Shown: positions 33,327-41,642 of the stretch, in pieces
Position numbering within the stretch: the stretch's first letter is position 1
How the letters are laid out: each line of letters starts with the position of its first letter
From: Planctomycetaceae bacterium
GTDB lineage: Bacteria; Planctomycetota; Planctomycetia; Pirellulales; Pirellulaceae
Assembly (NCBI GenBank): GCA_024638965.1
Contig: JAHEJI010000019.1
Location: 1-41,995 of the forward strand
Direction of reading: 5' to 3'
Length of the DNA: 41,995 nucleotides
Notes under the pieces: model-generated
What the model was told of the DNA's origin: nothing
The model's input: only the letters and a program-made list of their open reading frames with translations
Database searches by the model: none
Position numbers and translations under genes: made by a program

Positions 33327-34022
33327 ATGTCTAAAACCAAGTTTGAGATCCTGGCCTACGAAGATAGTCCGCTCGGCCCGTTGTGTCTGAGGCGGCGTGA
33401 ATTGCTTTCCCAACCAGGGACGATCGTGACCGAGGTGACGCTCAATCACGAGTTCCTGATGAGCAGCTTGTATACCGATTCGGAACGCGAACTGGCAAGG
33501 ATTGCAATTGAAATGCATTCCGGCGACGATCTCGACGTTTTGGTGGGTGGACTTGGGCTGGGCTATACAGCACGTGAAGCCCTCAAGTCAAAACGCGTTG
33601 CCCGCGTCGAAGTCGTGGAGCTGTTGCCCCAAGTGATCGCGTGGCTGGCGGACGGGTTGGTGCCGCTATCATCTGAACTTTGCAGCGAACAGAGACTGGT
33701 CGTCACTCAAGGCGATGTCTATGGAAGTCTCGCCGGTCCGCCACAAGATCTGTTCGATGTGATCATGATTGACGTTGATCACTCGCCCGACGAACGATTG
33801 GGCGAGGACAGCGTTTCGTTTTATTCCACACAAGGCTTGCAGGCCGCTCGTCAACATCTGGCGGATAACGGCGTCTTGGCAGTTTGGTCTTACGCGGAAA
33901 ATTCGCCGTTTGCCGACGCACTTCGCGATGTTTTCACGCAGGTTCGCGTCGAACCGGTCACTTATGCCAATCTGTTAATCGACGAGCAGCCGACCGATTG
34001 GCTGTTCTTTGCAAGCGGATAG
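33327..34022 (+). CDS. Spermidine-synthase-like methyltransferase-fold protein
   Basis: The 231-residue protein has a beta-rich N-terminal part (FEILAYEDSPLGPLCLRRRE) and a Rossmann-type SAM fold: DVLVGGLGLGYTAREAL (motif I, near residue 71), RVEVVELLPQVIAW with the acidic residue after strand 2, then VVTQGDVYG, and FDVIMIDVDHSPDE (motif IV). The GGLGLGYTARE pattern is that of polyamine aminopropyltransferases and their relatives. The catalytic Asp pair of true spermidine synthase is not clearly preserved, so it may be a methyltransferase or another relative. I start at ATG 33327 rather than the TTG at 33318. Confidence 0.75.
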   Translation: MSKTKFEILAYEDSPLGPLCLRRRELLSQPGTIVTEVTLNHEFLMSSLYTDSERELARIAIEMHSGDDLDVLVGGLGLGYTAREALKSKRVARVEVVELLPQVIAWLADGLVPLSSELCSEQRLVVTQGDVYGSLAGPPQDLFDVIMIDVDHSPDERLGEDSVSFYSTQGLQAARQHLADNGVLAVWSYAENSPFADALRDVFTQVRVEPVTYANLLIDEQPTDWLFFASG

Positions 34023-34334
34023 GGGTGGACGTAGACGATCTTCCGCTTACCGCGTAAGATGGTGTGATGTGTGGGCACTTTGCTCTATGTTCCTTTCTTC
34101 TTATTGTTGCAGCTCGCGTAGCGTTACGAACACGTAAGTTCACGCCGTCACGAGGAACGAGATGGAAGCCGGGTTTCTATCGGTATTCCCCACCTATCAT
34201 GAGTATTGGACGCTTGGATCGCTGAGCGTTGTCTTGATTTTTCTGCGAAGTTGCTTTTTGGTTGTGTGCTGAGTGGGCGCGAGCGCTCGTGAGGCCGGAC
34301 TATGACGCGCACGCATGGCCGGAGGCGTCGACGA
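34023..34334. other. Intergenic region, nothing recognised
   Basis: It lies between two plus-strand genes. I see no coding signal on either strand and no strong palindrome, apart from a short GCGCGAGCGCTCG word near 34276-34288. The promoter of the zinc-ribbon gene should lie near the right edge. Confidence 0.4.
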
Positions 34335-34607
34335 ATGAGTGAAAAGAAGCCAACTCCCGGGGTTGCCAAACAGATGGGTAAAGTCTGCCCGGTATGCGGG
34401 GCAAAAACTTATTCACATGGTGGAATCCACCCCCAATGCGCGGTTCAACAAGCCGACTCGGCTCGAGCTGAGGAACTGAAGGCGGCCCGCAAAAGCGAAT
34501 CCAACGCACCCAAACCATCCAGTTGGACGAAAAAGAAGTGTCCCAAATGTGGAGCCGAACCACACGTGCGACGCAAGGTCTGCGACTGTGGTCACGTATT
34601 TTTTTGA
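34335..34607 (+). CDS. Small protein with two zinc ribbons
   Basis: The 90-residue protein carries CPVCGAKTYSHGGIHPQC (four Cys/His ligands) near residue 18 and CPKCGAEPHVRRKVCDCG near the end, with a helical, charged linker (ADSARAEELKAARKSE) between. Both are plausible zinc ribbons, suggesting an adaptor or nucleic-acid-binding role, but I recognise no named family. The ATG at 34335 is favoured over 34302 because the first eleven residues of the longer form are Arg-rich and unlike the rest; no ribosome-binding site decides it. Confidence 0.65.
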   Translation: MSEKKPTPGVAKQMGKVCPVCGAKTYSHGGIHPQCAVQQADSARAEELKAARKSESNAPKPSSWTKKKCPKCGAEPHVRRKVCDCGHVFF

Positions 34608-34997
34608 ACGTGAAGGCAAGTGTTGGACGTTTGATGTGTCAAAACATTTCTCAAATCTAGTTTCGCTCTTCGTGACCAACAAGTCGTATGCCTCATGGGG
34701 CCTCAAACCTGAATTGAGTAGATTGTAGTACCGGCTTTAGCCGGAATATTCCGCCTGAAGGCGGGACTACGAACGTGTCCGCTAAGCTTTGAATGTCCAA
34801 CCGTGGAAGATCAGAATCGAGTTGACACGGATTGAGATATTTATTCTTTTTTTGGGTCATATCAATCTGTGTTGACGGGTTCCGTATTGCGCACCGAGCG
34901 TGAAAATAGAAACTGAATTGGTCGTATTGGTGTTCTTACCATTGACCCGGTACAACCATCTAAGAGTCGTATTTGGAAGTCGTCCCGGAGCAACCGC
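34608..34997. other. Intergenic region with a GTAGTCCCG-type palindrome
   Basis: No gene is supported. The palindrome at 34725-34770 is listed separately. The remaining 220 bases before the decarboxylase gene are AT-rich (a run of T near 34845) and should contain its promoter. Confidence 0.5.
34725..34770. repeat. Palindromic element GTAGTACCGGCTTTAGCCGG / CCGCCTGAAGGCGGGACTAC
   Basis: The two 20-base arms (34725-34744 and 34751-34770) are imperfect reverse complements around AATATT. Each arm also contains its own small hairpin (CCGGCTTTAGCCGG, CCGCCTGAAGGCGG). Single arms of the same family occur at 36539-36557 and 40110-40128. Confidence 0.8.
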
Positions 34998-36428
34998 ATG
35001 AATCTTCGTGTAACGAGCGAGAGTCTGAAGCGGGCGTCTCAGCGCGCCAGCGAACTATACACCGAGATTTTTTCAGAGCTTGAATCGCGACGGGTCGACC
35101 CCGGTGTGACCCGCGAAGAGATGCGAACCATGTTTTCAAATTCGATTAACGAGAAGGGTGTCGGTCTCGATCAGGCTTTGGAGGAATTCTCAGAGAAGGT
35201 TCTTCCGAACTCGATGGGCACGCCTCATCCGCTTTATTTTGGACTCGTAAACTCTTCACCGTTGCCCGCGGGCCCGCTTGCTGATCTTTTGGTTTCGTCT
35301 CTAAACAATAACGGCGGCGCATTTCATCAAAGTCCGGCAATGAGCGCGACGGAACAAGAAGTCATCAGGGCATTCGCCGGTTTATGTGGACTGGGAGCGG
35401 AAACATCCGGAATGATTCTGCCCGGTGGAACATTTGCCAATTTGCAAGGATTAATGTTGGCTCGGCAGGCTCATTTTCCGAGCTGGTCAACCGACGGTCC
35501 GGCGTCGCTTGATGGTCGGCCGATCCTCTATCGGTCAGACGTAACCCACTTTTGCAATGACCGCGCCGCCCACGTGCTTGGGATCGGTCAGACAGGTTTG
35601 GTTCGGATTCCGTCACAGGGGCGCGGTGAAATCGATCTCGGGCATCTCGAGCAACAGATTCAACGGGATCGCGCTGCGGGACACTTACCATTCGCGGTGG
35701 TTGCCAATGGTGGCACGACCGGCACGGGAGCATTGGATGACATCGATTCAATCGCCGATATCTGTAAACGCCACAATCTTTGGCTGCATGTTGATGCCTG
35801 TTATGGTGGCGGCTCGCTGCTTCTCGAGCCCAGATTGTCGGAATTTCAAGGCATCCATCGAGCAGATTCGATCGCGATCGATCCGCACAAGTGGTTTTTT
35901 ATTCCAATGACGGCTGGCATTTTGTTGACACCACATCATCAGTTGGAACGCGAGACGTTTGACATTGCTGCGTCGTACATTCCTTCCGGCGGCGATGCCG
36001 TCGATCCATTTCGTCGTGGACTGCCCACTTCGCGTCGTAGTTCGGGGCTAACCATTTGGATGACTTTGCGGGCTCACGGCTGGAATGCAATCCGCGAGGC
36101 GGTTGAGCGAAACATTCGATTGACGCGTTTCCTCGAAGAACTTTTGTTCGATGCTGGCTTCCGGGTCCTTGAGGGAGGCAAATTGTCAATCGCCTGTGCA
36201 CGTTGGGAGCCAGCTGGTGTCGAAGCGGTCGTGCTCGACCAGCTGCAAACGGAGATTGCCCAAACGGTCATCGATTCAGGGCGCGCTTGGTTTAGCACGG
36301 TCAAACACGAGGATGAAATCTGGATGCGACTGAACCTGGTGAACATCCACACGCAAGACCATCACATCGACACGCTGGCCAAATTGCTCTCAGAAACGGC
36401 GCGTCAATGTGCGGTGAGCTATGATTGA
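34998..36428 (+). CDS. Group II PLP-dependent amino-acid decarboxylase
   Basis: The 476-residue protein belongs to the group II decarboxylases (glutamate, aromatic amino-acid, DOPA and related types). Visible motifs are NSMGTPHPLYFG near residue 71, MILPGGTFANLQGLMLAR near 139, PFAVVANGGTTGTGALDDID near 231, the PLP-ring Asp266 in LHVDACYGG and the Schiff-base Lys298 in SIAIDPHKWFF. The final part has HEDEIWMRLNLVNIHT. I cannot name the substrate: the family ranges over Glu, Asp, DOPA, Trp and Tyr. It stands alone on the plus strand. The ATG at 34998 starts the conserved helix; no clear ribosome-binding site is seen. Confidence 0.9.
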   Translation: MNLRVTSESLKRASQRASELYTEIFSELESRRVDPGVTREEMRTMFSNSINEKGVGLDQALEEFSEKVLPNSMGTPHPLYFGLVNSSPLPAGPLADLLVSSLNNNGGAFHQSPAMSATEQEVIRAFAGLCGLGAETSGMILPGGTFANLQGLMLARQAHFPSWSTDGPASLDGRPILYRSDVTHFCNDRAAHVLGIGQTGLVRIPSQGRGEIDLGHLEQQIQRDRAAGHLPFAVVANGGTTGTGALDDIDSIADICKRHNLWLHVDACYGGGSLLLEPRLSEFQGIHRADSIAIDPHKWFFIPMTAGILLTPHHQLERETFDIAASYIPSGGDAVDPFRRGLPTSRRSSGLTIWMTLRAHGWNAIREAVERNIRLTRFLEELLFDAGFRVLEGGKLSIACARWEPAGVEAVVLDQLQTEIAQTVIDSGRAWFSTVKHEDEIWMRLNLVNIHTQDHHIDTLAKLLSETARQCAVSYD

Positions 36429-36538
36429 TTGTTTGATGATTCATCTACTTGACTCCTGCCCTCTACGCGACTGTCGTCGAAACTCTGCATGTCAAGCCGA
36501 TCTCGGAATGAGGATCGTTTGTTGACAAATGGCAGTTT

Positions 36539-36557
36539 GTAGTCCCGGCTTTAGGCC
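36539..36557. repeat. Single arm of the GTAGTCCCG-type palindrome
   Basis: GTAGTCCCGGCTTTAGGCC matches the left arm of the element at 34725-34770. The matching right arm is absent, and the decayed methyltransferase sequence starts at the next base. Confidence 0.7.
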
Positions 36558-36732
36558 ATGTTGTTGATCTCGTCCAACTGGTTTGTTGGGCTGTGCTGGA
36601 GCGGGGTGATTGTTCTGTACGCTCAACGCGTTCCGCGAAGAGGCGATGATGTTGGATGAGTTCGGTGACGAATACCGAAATTGCATGAACAAAACCGGAA
36701 GGCTATTGCCAAAATTTGGTGGATTGAAATAG
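36558..36732 (+). pseudogene. Decayed ICMT-like methyltransferase, C-terminal fragment
   Basis: One frame gives LLISSNWFVGLCWSGVIVLY and a second frame, shifted near 36625-36635, gives FREEAMMLDEFGDEYRNCMN followed by KTGRLLPKFGG and a stop. Together they align with the end of the intact gene at 24372-24974 (ITANWFIGLCG, FGDEYRQYMVRTGRFFPRFG). The N-terminal half with the GPYGYVRHPFY motif is missing and a frameshift separates the parts, so this is a paralogue in decay. Confidence 0.8.
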
Positions 36733-36739
36733 CCGGCGC

Positions 36740-38251
36740 TTATTTTGGCTGCAGCTTCAGTCGTGGGTCTGCCAAATCCAGTTTATACATGATCTGGTTG
36801 TAGTTGTATCTTGGCGTCCGATCCGGGTTGCCGGAAAACATGTTGGTATAGGTGCCTTCGAAGAAGATGTAACGTCCCTGGTCGGCGTCGAACATTGGGT
36901 GTTGTTTGGGATTGTAAAAACTGTACTTGTCGTGCGTCACAATTTTCCGCGCCACCGGCCAAGGTCCTGTCAACGAATCGGATTCTGAAAACCAGACCTC
37001 TCCCAGAAGCGATGTTCCAAAACTCTCCACCGCAATCATGATCCAGCGTTTGCGATAATCGTTCCAGTAGACCGAGCCACCGTGCAACGTGATGGGTTTT
37101 CCAGATTCGCTGTCCCTGGTCTGCAACAGGCCTTCATCCGAAGTGATCAACGCATTCTTGATGAGGCGTTGTTCAAGTTTAGGTGTCAACGGAGTCGTGT
37201 CCGTTTTCCAATCATAGATTAGTTTTCCCTGTTCGTCTCGTTCGACTTGGGCAGAATTCTCTCGGCTTCCTTTGCTCAGATAAGTGTAAGTTTCGTACTT
37301 CGCCAAGTCCCGAAACGATTCGACGGTCGCCGGTACCCGAATCAACGTATAAGGATGGGCGAAATAGACATACGGCTTGCCGTTTTCCGAATGCAACAGT
37401 GGGTGACCTCCGGGAAACAGTGGCGCGTCGAGGTCGAATCGTGTTAATTGCTCGAATTGATTTTTCTCGTGGTCAAAACGGACAAGCCCACGCTCGTAGA
37501 CGGTCATTGGAGCTTTGATTTTGACGTACATCGCAAACAGATGTTCGTCGCCAGCAGCGTCCTTGAGTACAGCCAGCCCGTTAATCCAGGTCGGGCCTTT
37601 GCCAGGCATTTGAGCCGTCGGTTTGGCGAATCCATTGTTATCGACAAAGTAATTGAGATTTACGCCCTGTTCCGGGTCCAGCCCGCCGTTTCGCGGCAGT
37701 TCGGAGGTCGCGCCCGGCACGTGAAAATTTCCGAGTGGATAGGCAGGCCGATTCGTATCGCCCCAGAACCAGTAAACCTTGTCTCGATAAACTGCGTTAA
37801 CAACGCTGTCCGAGCCAAACACTTTGCCATTGATGAGCGGCTGCCGGATCGGGATCGGTTTTGCTAACAAAACACTGTCTCGATAAATCGCGGCGCCGGT
37901 TACACGATACAATCGCTCCGCAATGTTGATCCGTTTCAGCTGAAGTTTGGCCTTGCCGCCAGCGGTCACGTGAAGCCGTTTCCCACGGTATCCAAATCCG
38001 TCTGTGGGGAGCTCATAGCCGTGACTGGAAACATGAAAGAACACATTTTGATTCAACAATTCAGGACTGTTGATCGCCACGTATCCACCGGAATCTGTAC
38101 AGAAGCGAACATCGTTGACGGTTCGCAATTCGACTAATGGCACGCCGCGTCCCGTTGCCCCATCGACGACTTGAATTTCAAAGTATTCGTGGGAACTGGC
38201 CGAGAGTGCCGACCAGACAACGAACAAGTAGAACGGGAATATGCCGGCCAT
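36740..38251 (-). CDS. Secreted protein with Ig-like domain and beta-propeller (glycosidase-like)
   Basis: The 503-residue protein has a signal peptide (MAGIFPFYLFVVWSALSAS), then a small beta domain (FEIQVVDGATGRGVPLVELR) of the carboxypeptidase-regulatory/Ig-like type to about 105, and a long region with repeated strand motifs: NAVYRDKVYWFWGDTNRP, INGLAVLKDAAGDEHLFAMY, YVYFAHPYTLIRVP, SVYWNDYRKRWIMIAVESF, SESDSLTGPWPVA and YIFFEGTYTNMF. These are typical of five-bladed propellers related to GH43-type or DUF4185 proteins. I do not claim a substrate. The start at 38251 begins the signal peptide; a frame to 38311 adds 20 residues ending PPKK. It lies 88 nt beyond the DUF2238 gene on the same strand. 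Confidence 0.7.
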   Translation of the reverse strand: MAGIFPFYLFVVWSALSASSHEYFEIQVVDGATGRGVPLVELRTVNDVRFCTDSGGYVAINSPELLNQNVFFHVSSHGYELPTDGFGYRGKRLHVTAGGKAKLQLKRINIAERLYRVTGAAIYRDSVLLAKPIPIRQPLINGKVFGSDSVVNAVYRDKVYWFWGDTNRPAYPLGNFHVPGATSELPRNGGLDPEQGVNLNYFVDNNGFAKPTAQMPGKGPTWINGLAVLKDAAGDEHLFAMYVKIKAPMTVYERGLVRFDHEKNQFEQLTRFDLDAPLFPGGHPLLHSENGKPYVYFAHPYTLIRVPATVESFRDLAKYETYTYLSKGSRENSAQVERDEQGKLIYDWKTDTTPLTPKLEQRLIKNALITSDEGLLQTRDSESGKPITLHGGSVYWNDYRKRWIMIAVESFGTSLLGEVWFSESDSLTGPWPVARKIVTHDKYSFYNPKQHPMFDADQGRYIFFEGTYTNMFSGNPDRTPRYNYNQIMYKLDLADPRLKLQPK

Positions 38252-38339
38252 TTTCTTTGGCGGAAAACTGAAATCAAACACTCGTACAAACCAGGGCCAT
38301 TCAGTATGCATCGCTCGGTATCATTCTAAAAAATCGCGG

Positions 38340-38930
38340 TCACGATTCCTTTTTGTCGGCTTCAGTTTGCGGTGGCTGAAAATATTGGACGGCATGGAAG
38401 ACGATCACGCCCAAAATTGCACCGACCAAGTTATTTAACATGTCTTTCTGCGTGTCCCATTCGTCCAGATCGCCGGCCCCAATAAAAAGCACGCCTTCTC
38501 CTTCACCGACTGCCATCGCGCCGGCGTATTCAAAGATCTCATGAATCGCAGAAAACCCCATAATTACCGCCACCGCAGCCACGGTAATCATTGTGGGTGT
38601 GTAGACACCAATAAAGTAATATGCGCGGAGGACGATTAACGACGATACAAAGCCAAAGAAACCATGTACCCAGTAGTCGTACTCCATGCCGAGTGGAAAA
38701 GTCTGGTAACAACCAAACATTCCCAAGAAGTGTAGCAACAGAAACAAACAAAACAGGAAATAGTGGACCGGATGCAGGTTGATACGTTTGCGAACAACGT
38801 AGACGCCGACCAGCAAAAGCATCAAGAAAATAAAGTCCCATTTGTATCGTGAGTCAACCCACAGTGCATAACACTCCAGTGCGATAAACAACGCACCAAA
38901 CACGATCATGCAAGTCTTGATTTGGTTCAT
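38340..38930 (-). CDS. DUF2238 (YjdF-like) membrane protein
   Basis: The 196-residue protein has about six hydrophobic segments with MEYDYWVHGFFGFVSSLIV near residue 82, FSAIHEIFEYAGAM near 126, and DEWDTQKDMLNNLVGAILG near 156. The conserved His, Glu and W-D-T-Q-x-D-M-x-x-N residues are the DUF2238/YjdF signature of an inner-membrane protein of unknown function. It is probably co-transcribed with the propeller protein gene downstream, whose start lies 88 nt away. Confidence 0.85.
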   Translation of the reverse strand: MNQIKTCMIVFGALFIALECYALWVDSRYKWDFIFLMLLLVGVYVVRKRINLHPVHYFLFCLFLLLHFLGMFGCYQTFPLGMEYDYWVHGFFGFVSSLIVLRAYYFIGVYTPTMITVAAVAVIMGFSAIHEIFEYAGAMAVGEGEGVLFIGAGDLDEWDTQKDMLNNLVGAILGVIVFHAVQYFQPPQTEADKKES

Positions 38931-39051
38931 TTTCGTACGGCAGCCAGGTTCGTGGCGAAAAGCGCTTCTCCGAAGTCAAATTCTCGTCAAGCAAACGTGC
39001 TACGGAAAGCACCATCTTCAAAATTCCGCGACTTGCGACATGCACAAGAGT

Positions 39052-39609
39052 TTATTGATTCCCGTCACCGGCTGCAGCCGATTTGTCGCAAAGTTCCTTC
39101 AATCGTTCGGCTTGTTCATCCAGCACCCGGTCAACTGCCGGGGCGACCTTGTCGAGCTGAAGTCCGTTAAAACCAACGACGTTGTAAACAAGCTGGATTT
39201 CCGTTTTGCCATCTGCCTCAACCAGCTTGTAGGTCAGAGCGCCGTAAACCCCCATTTCCTGCAGTGGCCCCAGACCGCCTGTCAATCGTAGTGTCTTGCC
39301 AGGATCGCAATGAACGATTTCCAGGTGGCGAACGAATCCTCCGTTGGGCAATTTCTCCAGCATGCATCCTTTGTTCATATCCATCGAAAGGTTGTTGGCA
39401 TCGCCGGAGAACGAATGAGCCGAATCCCACCATTTGGAAAAATCTGACACGATCGCATCGTAGACATCTTGCGCCTCGGCCGCCGTTTCCTTTTTGATAA
39501 GGATTTGAAAACCAGCCGCATTGGAAGAAAGAATTTCGGCCCGCGTGACGGTAGCACATACGAGCAATACCAAAATCAATGAACCGTTAAATACGTAAAT
39601 GCTCTTCAT
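39052..39609 (-). CDS. Exported SRPBCC (START-like) protein
   Basis: The 185-residue protein has a signal peptide (residues 1-24, ending TRA) and one SRPBCC domain: FQILIKKETAAEAQDVYDAI, FSKWWDSAHSFSGDANN with the conserved W-W-D, GCMLEKLPNGGFVRHLEIVH, and TYKLVEADGKTEIQLVYNVV. These proteins have a ligand-binding cavity; the ligand is unknown. GAGGAAG before the ATG at 39609 supports the start. Confidence 0.8.
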   Translation of the reverse strand: MKSIYVFNGSLILVLLVCATVTRAEILSSNAAGFQILIKKETAAEAQDVYDAIVSDFSKWWDSAHSFSGDANNLSMDMNKGCMLEKLPNGGFVRHLEIVHCDPGKTLRLTGGLGPLQEMGVYGALTYKLVEADGKTEIQLVYNVVGFNGLQLDKVAPAVDRVLDEQAERLKELCDKSAAAGDGNQ

Positions 39610-39756
39610 GTTTCTTCCTCATCCTGCAACTGAGTGGTTTTGAGACCAGTATACATTCGCGCGCCGTTTCTGTGTGTCGAAGGGCGTCAAACGCCAGAAG
39701 TTGTTTCAAAGCCGCTTTTAAAAAGATTTGCCCGGCTCTCCGATTCGCAACAGTAG

Positions 39757-39804
39757 CTCAGCCTGTCCCAGGCTGAGACCCCTCCGAGTCTGGGACAGAC
39801 TCGG
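39757..39804. repeat. Single twin-hairpin element, same family as 17186-17335
   Basis: Two perfect hairpins with 9-bp stems: CTCAGCCTG loop TCC CAGGCTGAG (39757-39777) and CCGAGTCTG loop GGA CAGACTCGG (39784-39804). The loops are complementary, and the cores match the tandem array while the outer stem bases differ in a compensated way. Confidence 0.9.
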
Positions 39805-39884
39805 CAACAGAAAAACCCAAGTTTTTCGACCTCATCGGATCGTGCTACAATTTGTCCCGACTCGAAACTCACTGGAAGAATGTC

Positions 39885-40088
39885 ATGACGTTTGCTGTTA
39901 ATCTATCGTTGTTGGGTTACTATCTGTTTCTCTGTTGACGATTTCGCGTCCAGTCGACGGTCAAGATCTGAAGCATGGATATGCACAATCGGGCGACGTC
40001 AAAATTCATTATGTCACGGCCGGCGAAGGCCCGTTGCTGATCATGATTCATGGTTTTCCAGACCGCTGACAACCGGATGCCCTCTTTA
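39885..40088 (+). pseudogene. Decayed alpha/beta hydrolase, N-terminal fragment
   Basis: ATG 39885 with GGAAG upstream opens a signal-like [17 protein letters not shown] that stops at 39936-39938. Shifting frame by one gives [20 protein letters not shown], then [20 protein letters not shown] followed by FPD and a stop at 40067-40069, which is the N-terminal strand and oxyanion-hole motif (HGFPD) of epoxide-hydrolase-like alpha/beta hydrolases. A further out-of-frame DNRMPSL matches the usual R-x-Q-M-P-A-L that follows. The rest, including the nucleophile, is gone, and a repeat arm lies 21 bases on. Confidence 0.78.
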
Positions 40089-40109
40089 GGAGGCTTCCTT
40101 TGCCTTTTT

Positions 40110-40128
40110 CGCCTAAAGGCGGGACTAC
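40110..40128. repeat. Single arm of the GTAGTCCCG-type palindrome (opposite arm)
   Basis: CGCCTAAAGGCGGGACTAC matches the right arm of the element at 34725-34770. A degraded left part (CTCTTTAGGAGG) may remain at 40082-40093. Confidence 0.65.
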
Positions 40129-40247
40129 AAACTTTCGCGCCCGATTTGGAACGCCTTCTTGATTGTTCGTATGATTGCGTAGCTGTCTCGAATCCAGTTA
40201 ATCGGCTACATTGTCAACGACGCTTTCAGAACCGAATGGGAGGCGTC

Positions 40248-40469
40248 TAGAGCAATTCCAAAGTTGATTTGCACTTGTGTTATCCTGAACCGAGATACGA
40301 GGCGAAGGATCTACGTGAAACAACGAGAGATTCTTCAGTCGCAAGCTCCAGGAAAGCTAGTGTGTGTCGCACGGACGTATGGTGGTCGTGGCGCTCTGAT
40401 TGCCGGGCAAAACCGACGAAAAGACGGCAAAACTTAAACCAAACGCGCTCTAATTTTGGAAACGCTCCA
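40248..40469. mobile_element. MITE-like element, copy 2 (222 bp)
   Basis: The left 100 bases match copy 1 at 15271 closely (TAGAGCAATTCCAAAGTTGA and onward through GAGAGATTCTTCAGTCGC). The right end CTAATTTTGGAAACGCTCCA matches copy 1 with one change, so the final TA has become CA. Between them is an unrelated stretch of about 95 bases, so the interiors differ. The right end is 28 bases before the start of the rluB-like gene. Confidence 0.7.
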
Positions 40470-40497
40470 GCCCGACAATTGGCCCATCCTGAATCTC

Positions 40498-41595
40498 ATG
40501 ACGAAGAAACGCCGGACAAAAACGAAAAAACCAAAACAAGCGTCGCTGCCCGGTAAATTGGGAGGCGATTTGCAACGGCTGCAGCGTGCGATGGCATCGG
40601 CCGGTTTTGGTAGCCGGCGTGAATGTGAGGAATTTATCGAAATGGGACGCGTTGTCGTCGATGGCAAAACCGTCACGAAACTTGGCACGAAGGTTGATCC
40701 GTCCAAGCAGGAAATCTTTGTTGACGGTCAGCGTTTGTCATTGGAAAGACGGCAATATTTCATCCTCAACAAACCGCCTGGGGTCGTGTCGACCAGCAAA
40801 GACCCGGCTGGCCGGTTACGTGTCATCGATTTAATAAAAACCCAGCAAAGAGTCTACAACGTCGGTCGGCTGGACCAGTCAAGTGAGGGGCTGATTCTAG
40901 TTACCAACGACGGCGATCTGGCGAATCTGCTGACCCATCCCCGCTACGGCGTCGCCAAAAAATACCTGGTCCAGGTTCATGGCGTCCCAAGCGGCGAACA
41001 GCTGAAATCTCTGACCAAGGGCGTGTATCTTGCAGAAGGAAAAGCTCAAGTTTCGAATATCAAATTCAAAAAACGAGCCAAGGATACAAGCTGGTTGGAG
41101 ATCGTGTTGGAAGAAGGACGTAATCGCGAGATACGTCGTTTATTGGCGAGAATCGGACACAAGGTTTTGCGCCTGCGACGCGTTTCCATCGGGCCGCTTA
41201 AGTTGGGTGAGTTGCCGATAGGTGCGCATCGGCAGCTGACAATTCAAGAGGTCCGAGACCTGAAAAAAGCGGTTTCCAAGAAACCTGTCAAACGACGACG
41301 TCCGAAGAAAAAACTTGCGACAGGAGAAAAGACCGGACAAACACGCAAACAGGTGAAAGGAAAGGAAGCTTCCAAGTTCGCCTCCAAGGTAACGAAGCGA
41401 AGGAAATCCAAAGCAGGTAACAAAAAAAGTGGTAAGGCCTTTCGAGACGGTGAGAAAGGCCGGGCTGCGACCAGAAGTAAGACCAGTCCGAAATCCGCCA
41501 AAAAGAAAACCGCAAAGAAAAAAGGGCTCAGCCGCAAAAGTCGCCCGACGACGAGAACTGTCAATCGTGGCACAAAAAAACGCAGTCGAAAATGA
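40498..41595 (+). CDS. 23S rRNA pseudouridine synthase, RluB/RsuA family, with Lys-rich tail
   Basis: The 365-residue protein has an S4 RNA-binding domain (LQRAMASAGFGSRRECEEFI to about residue 85), then the RsuA-type catalytic domain: FILNKPPGVVSTSKDP, GRLDQSSEGLILVTNDGDL with the catalytic Asp, KKYLVQVHG and LEEGRNREIRRLL. The ending IGPLKLGELPIGAHRQLT is typical of RluB. From about residue 265 a roughly 100-residue tail of Lys, Arg, Ser and Thr follows, which E. coli RluB also has in shorter form. I place the start at ATG 40498; an upstream TTG at 40456 lies inside the MITE-like element. It is convergent with rpsT; the 47-base gap shows no terminator. Confidence 0.9.
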   Translation: MTKKRRTKTKKPKQASLPGKLGGDLQRLQRAMASAGFGSRRECEEFIEMGRVVVDGKTVTKLGTKVDPSKQEIFVDGQRLSLERRQYFILNKPPGVVSTSKDPAGRLRVIDLIKTQQRVYNVGRLDQSSEGLILVTNDGDLANLLTHPRYGVAKKYLVQVHGVPSGEQLKSLTKGVYLAEGKAQVSNIKFKKRAKDTSWLEIVLEEGRNREIRRLLARIGHKVLRLRRVSIGPLKLGELPIGAHRQLTIQEVRDLKKAVSKKPVKRRRPKKKLATGEKTGQTRKQVKGKEASKFASKVTKRRKSKAGNKKSGKAFRDGEKGRAATRSKTSPKSAKKKTAKKKGLSRKSRPTTRTVNRGTKKRSRK

Positions 41596-41642
41596 CCACG
41601 TTGTTCTGGTTGAAAGCCGCAGAATTCTCACAATTCCAGCGA

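Larger units (their letters stand above)
36429..36739. other. Gap holding half a palindrome and a decayed methyltransferase gene
   Basis: The first 110 bases show nothing. A single arm of the GTAGTCCCG-type palindrome occupies 36539-36557, and directly after it, on the plus strand, the remnant described next runs to 36732, leaving seven bases before the stop codon of the gene at 36740. Confidence 0.6.
39610..40497. other. Repeat-dense gap with a decayed hydrolase gene
   Basis: In order it holds a twin-hairpin element (39757-39804), a decayed alpha/beta-hydrolase gene (39885-40088), a single arm of the GTAGTCCCG-type palindrome (40110-40128), and a MITE-like element (40248-40469) whose right end lies 28 bases before the rluB-like start codon. 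No intact gene is present. Confidence 0.65.

Noticed and set aside
40456..40497. Longer N-terminus of the RluB-like protein from a TTG
   Set aside because: The TTG and first codons are the end of the MITE-like element, so they cannot be ancestral to the gene.
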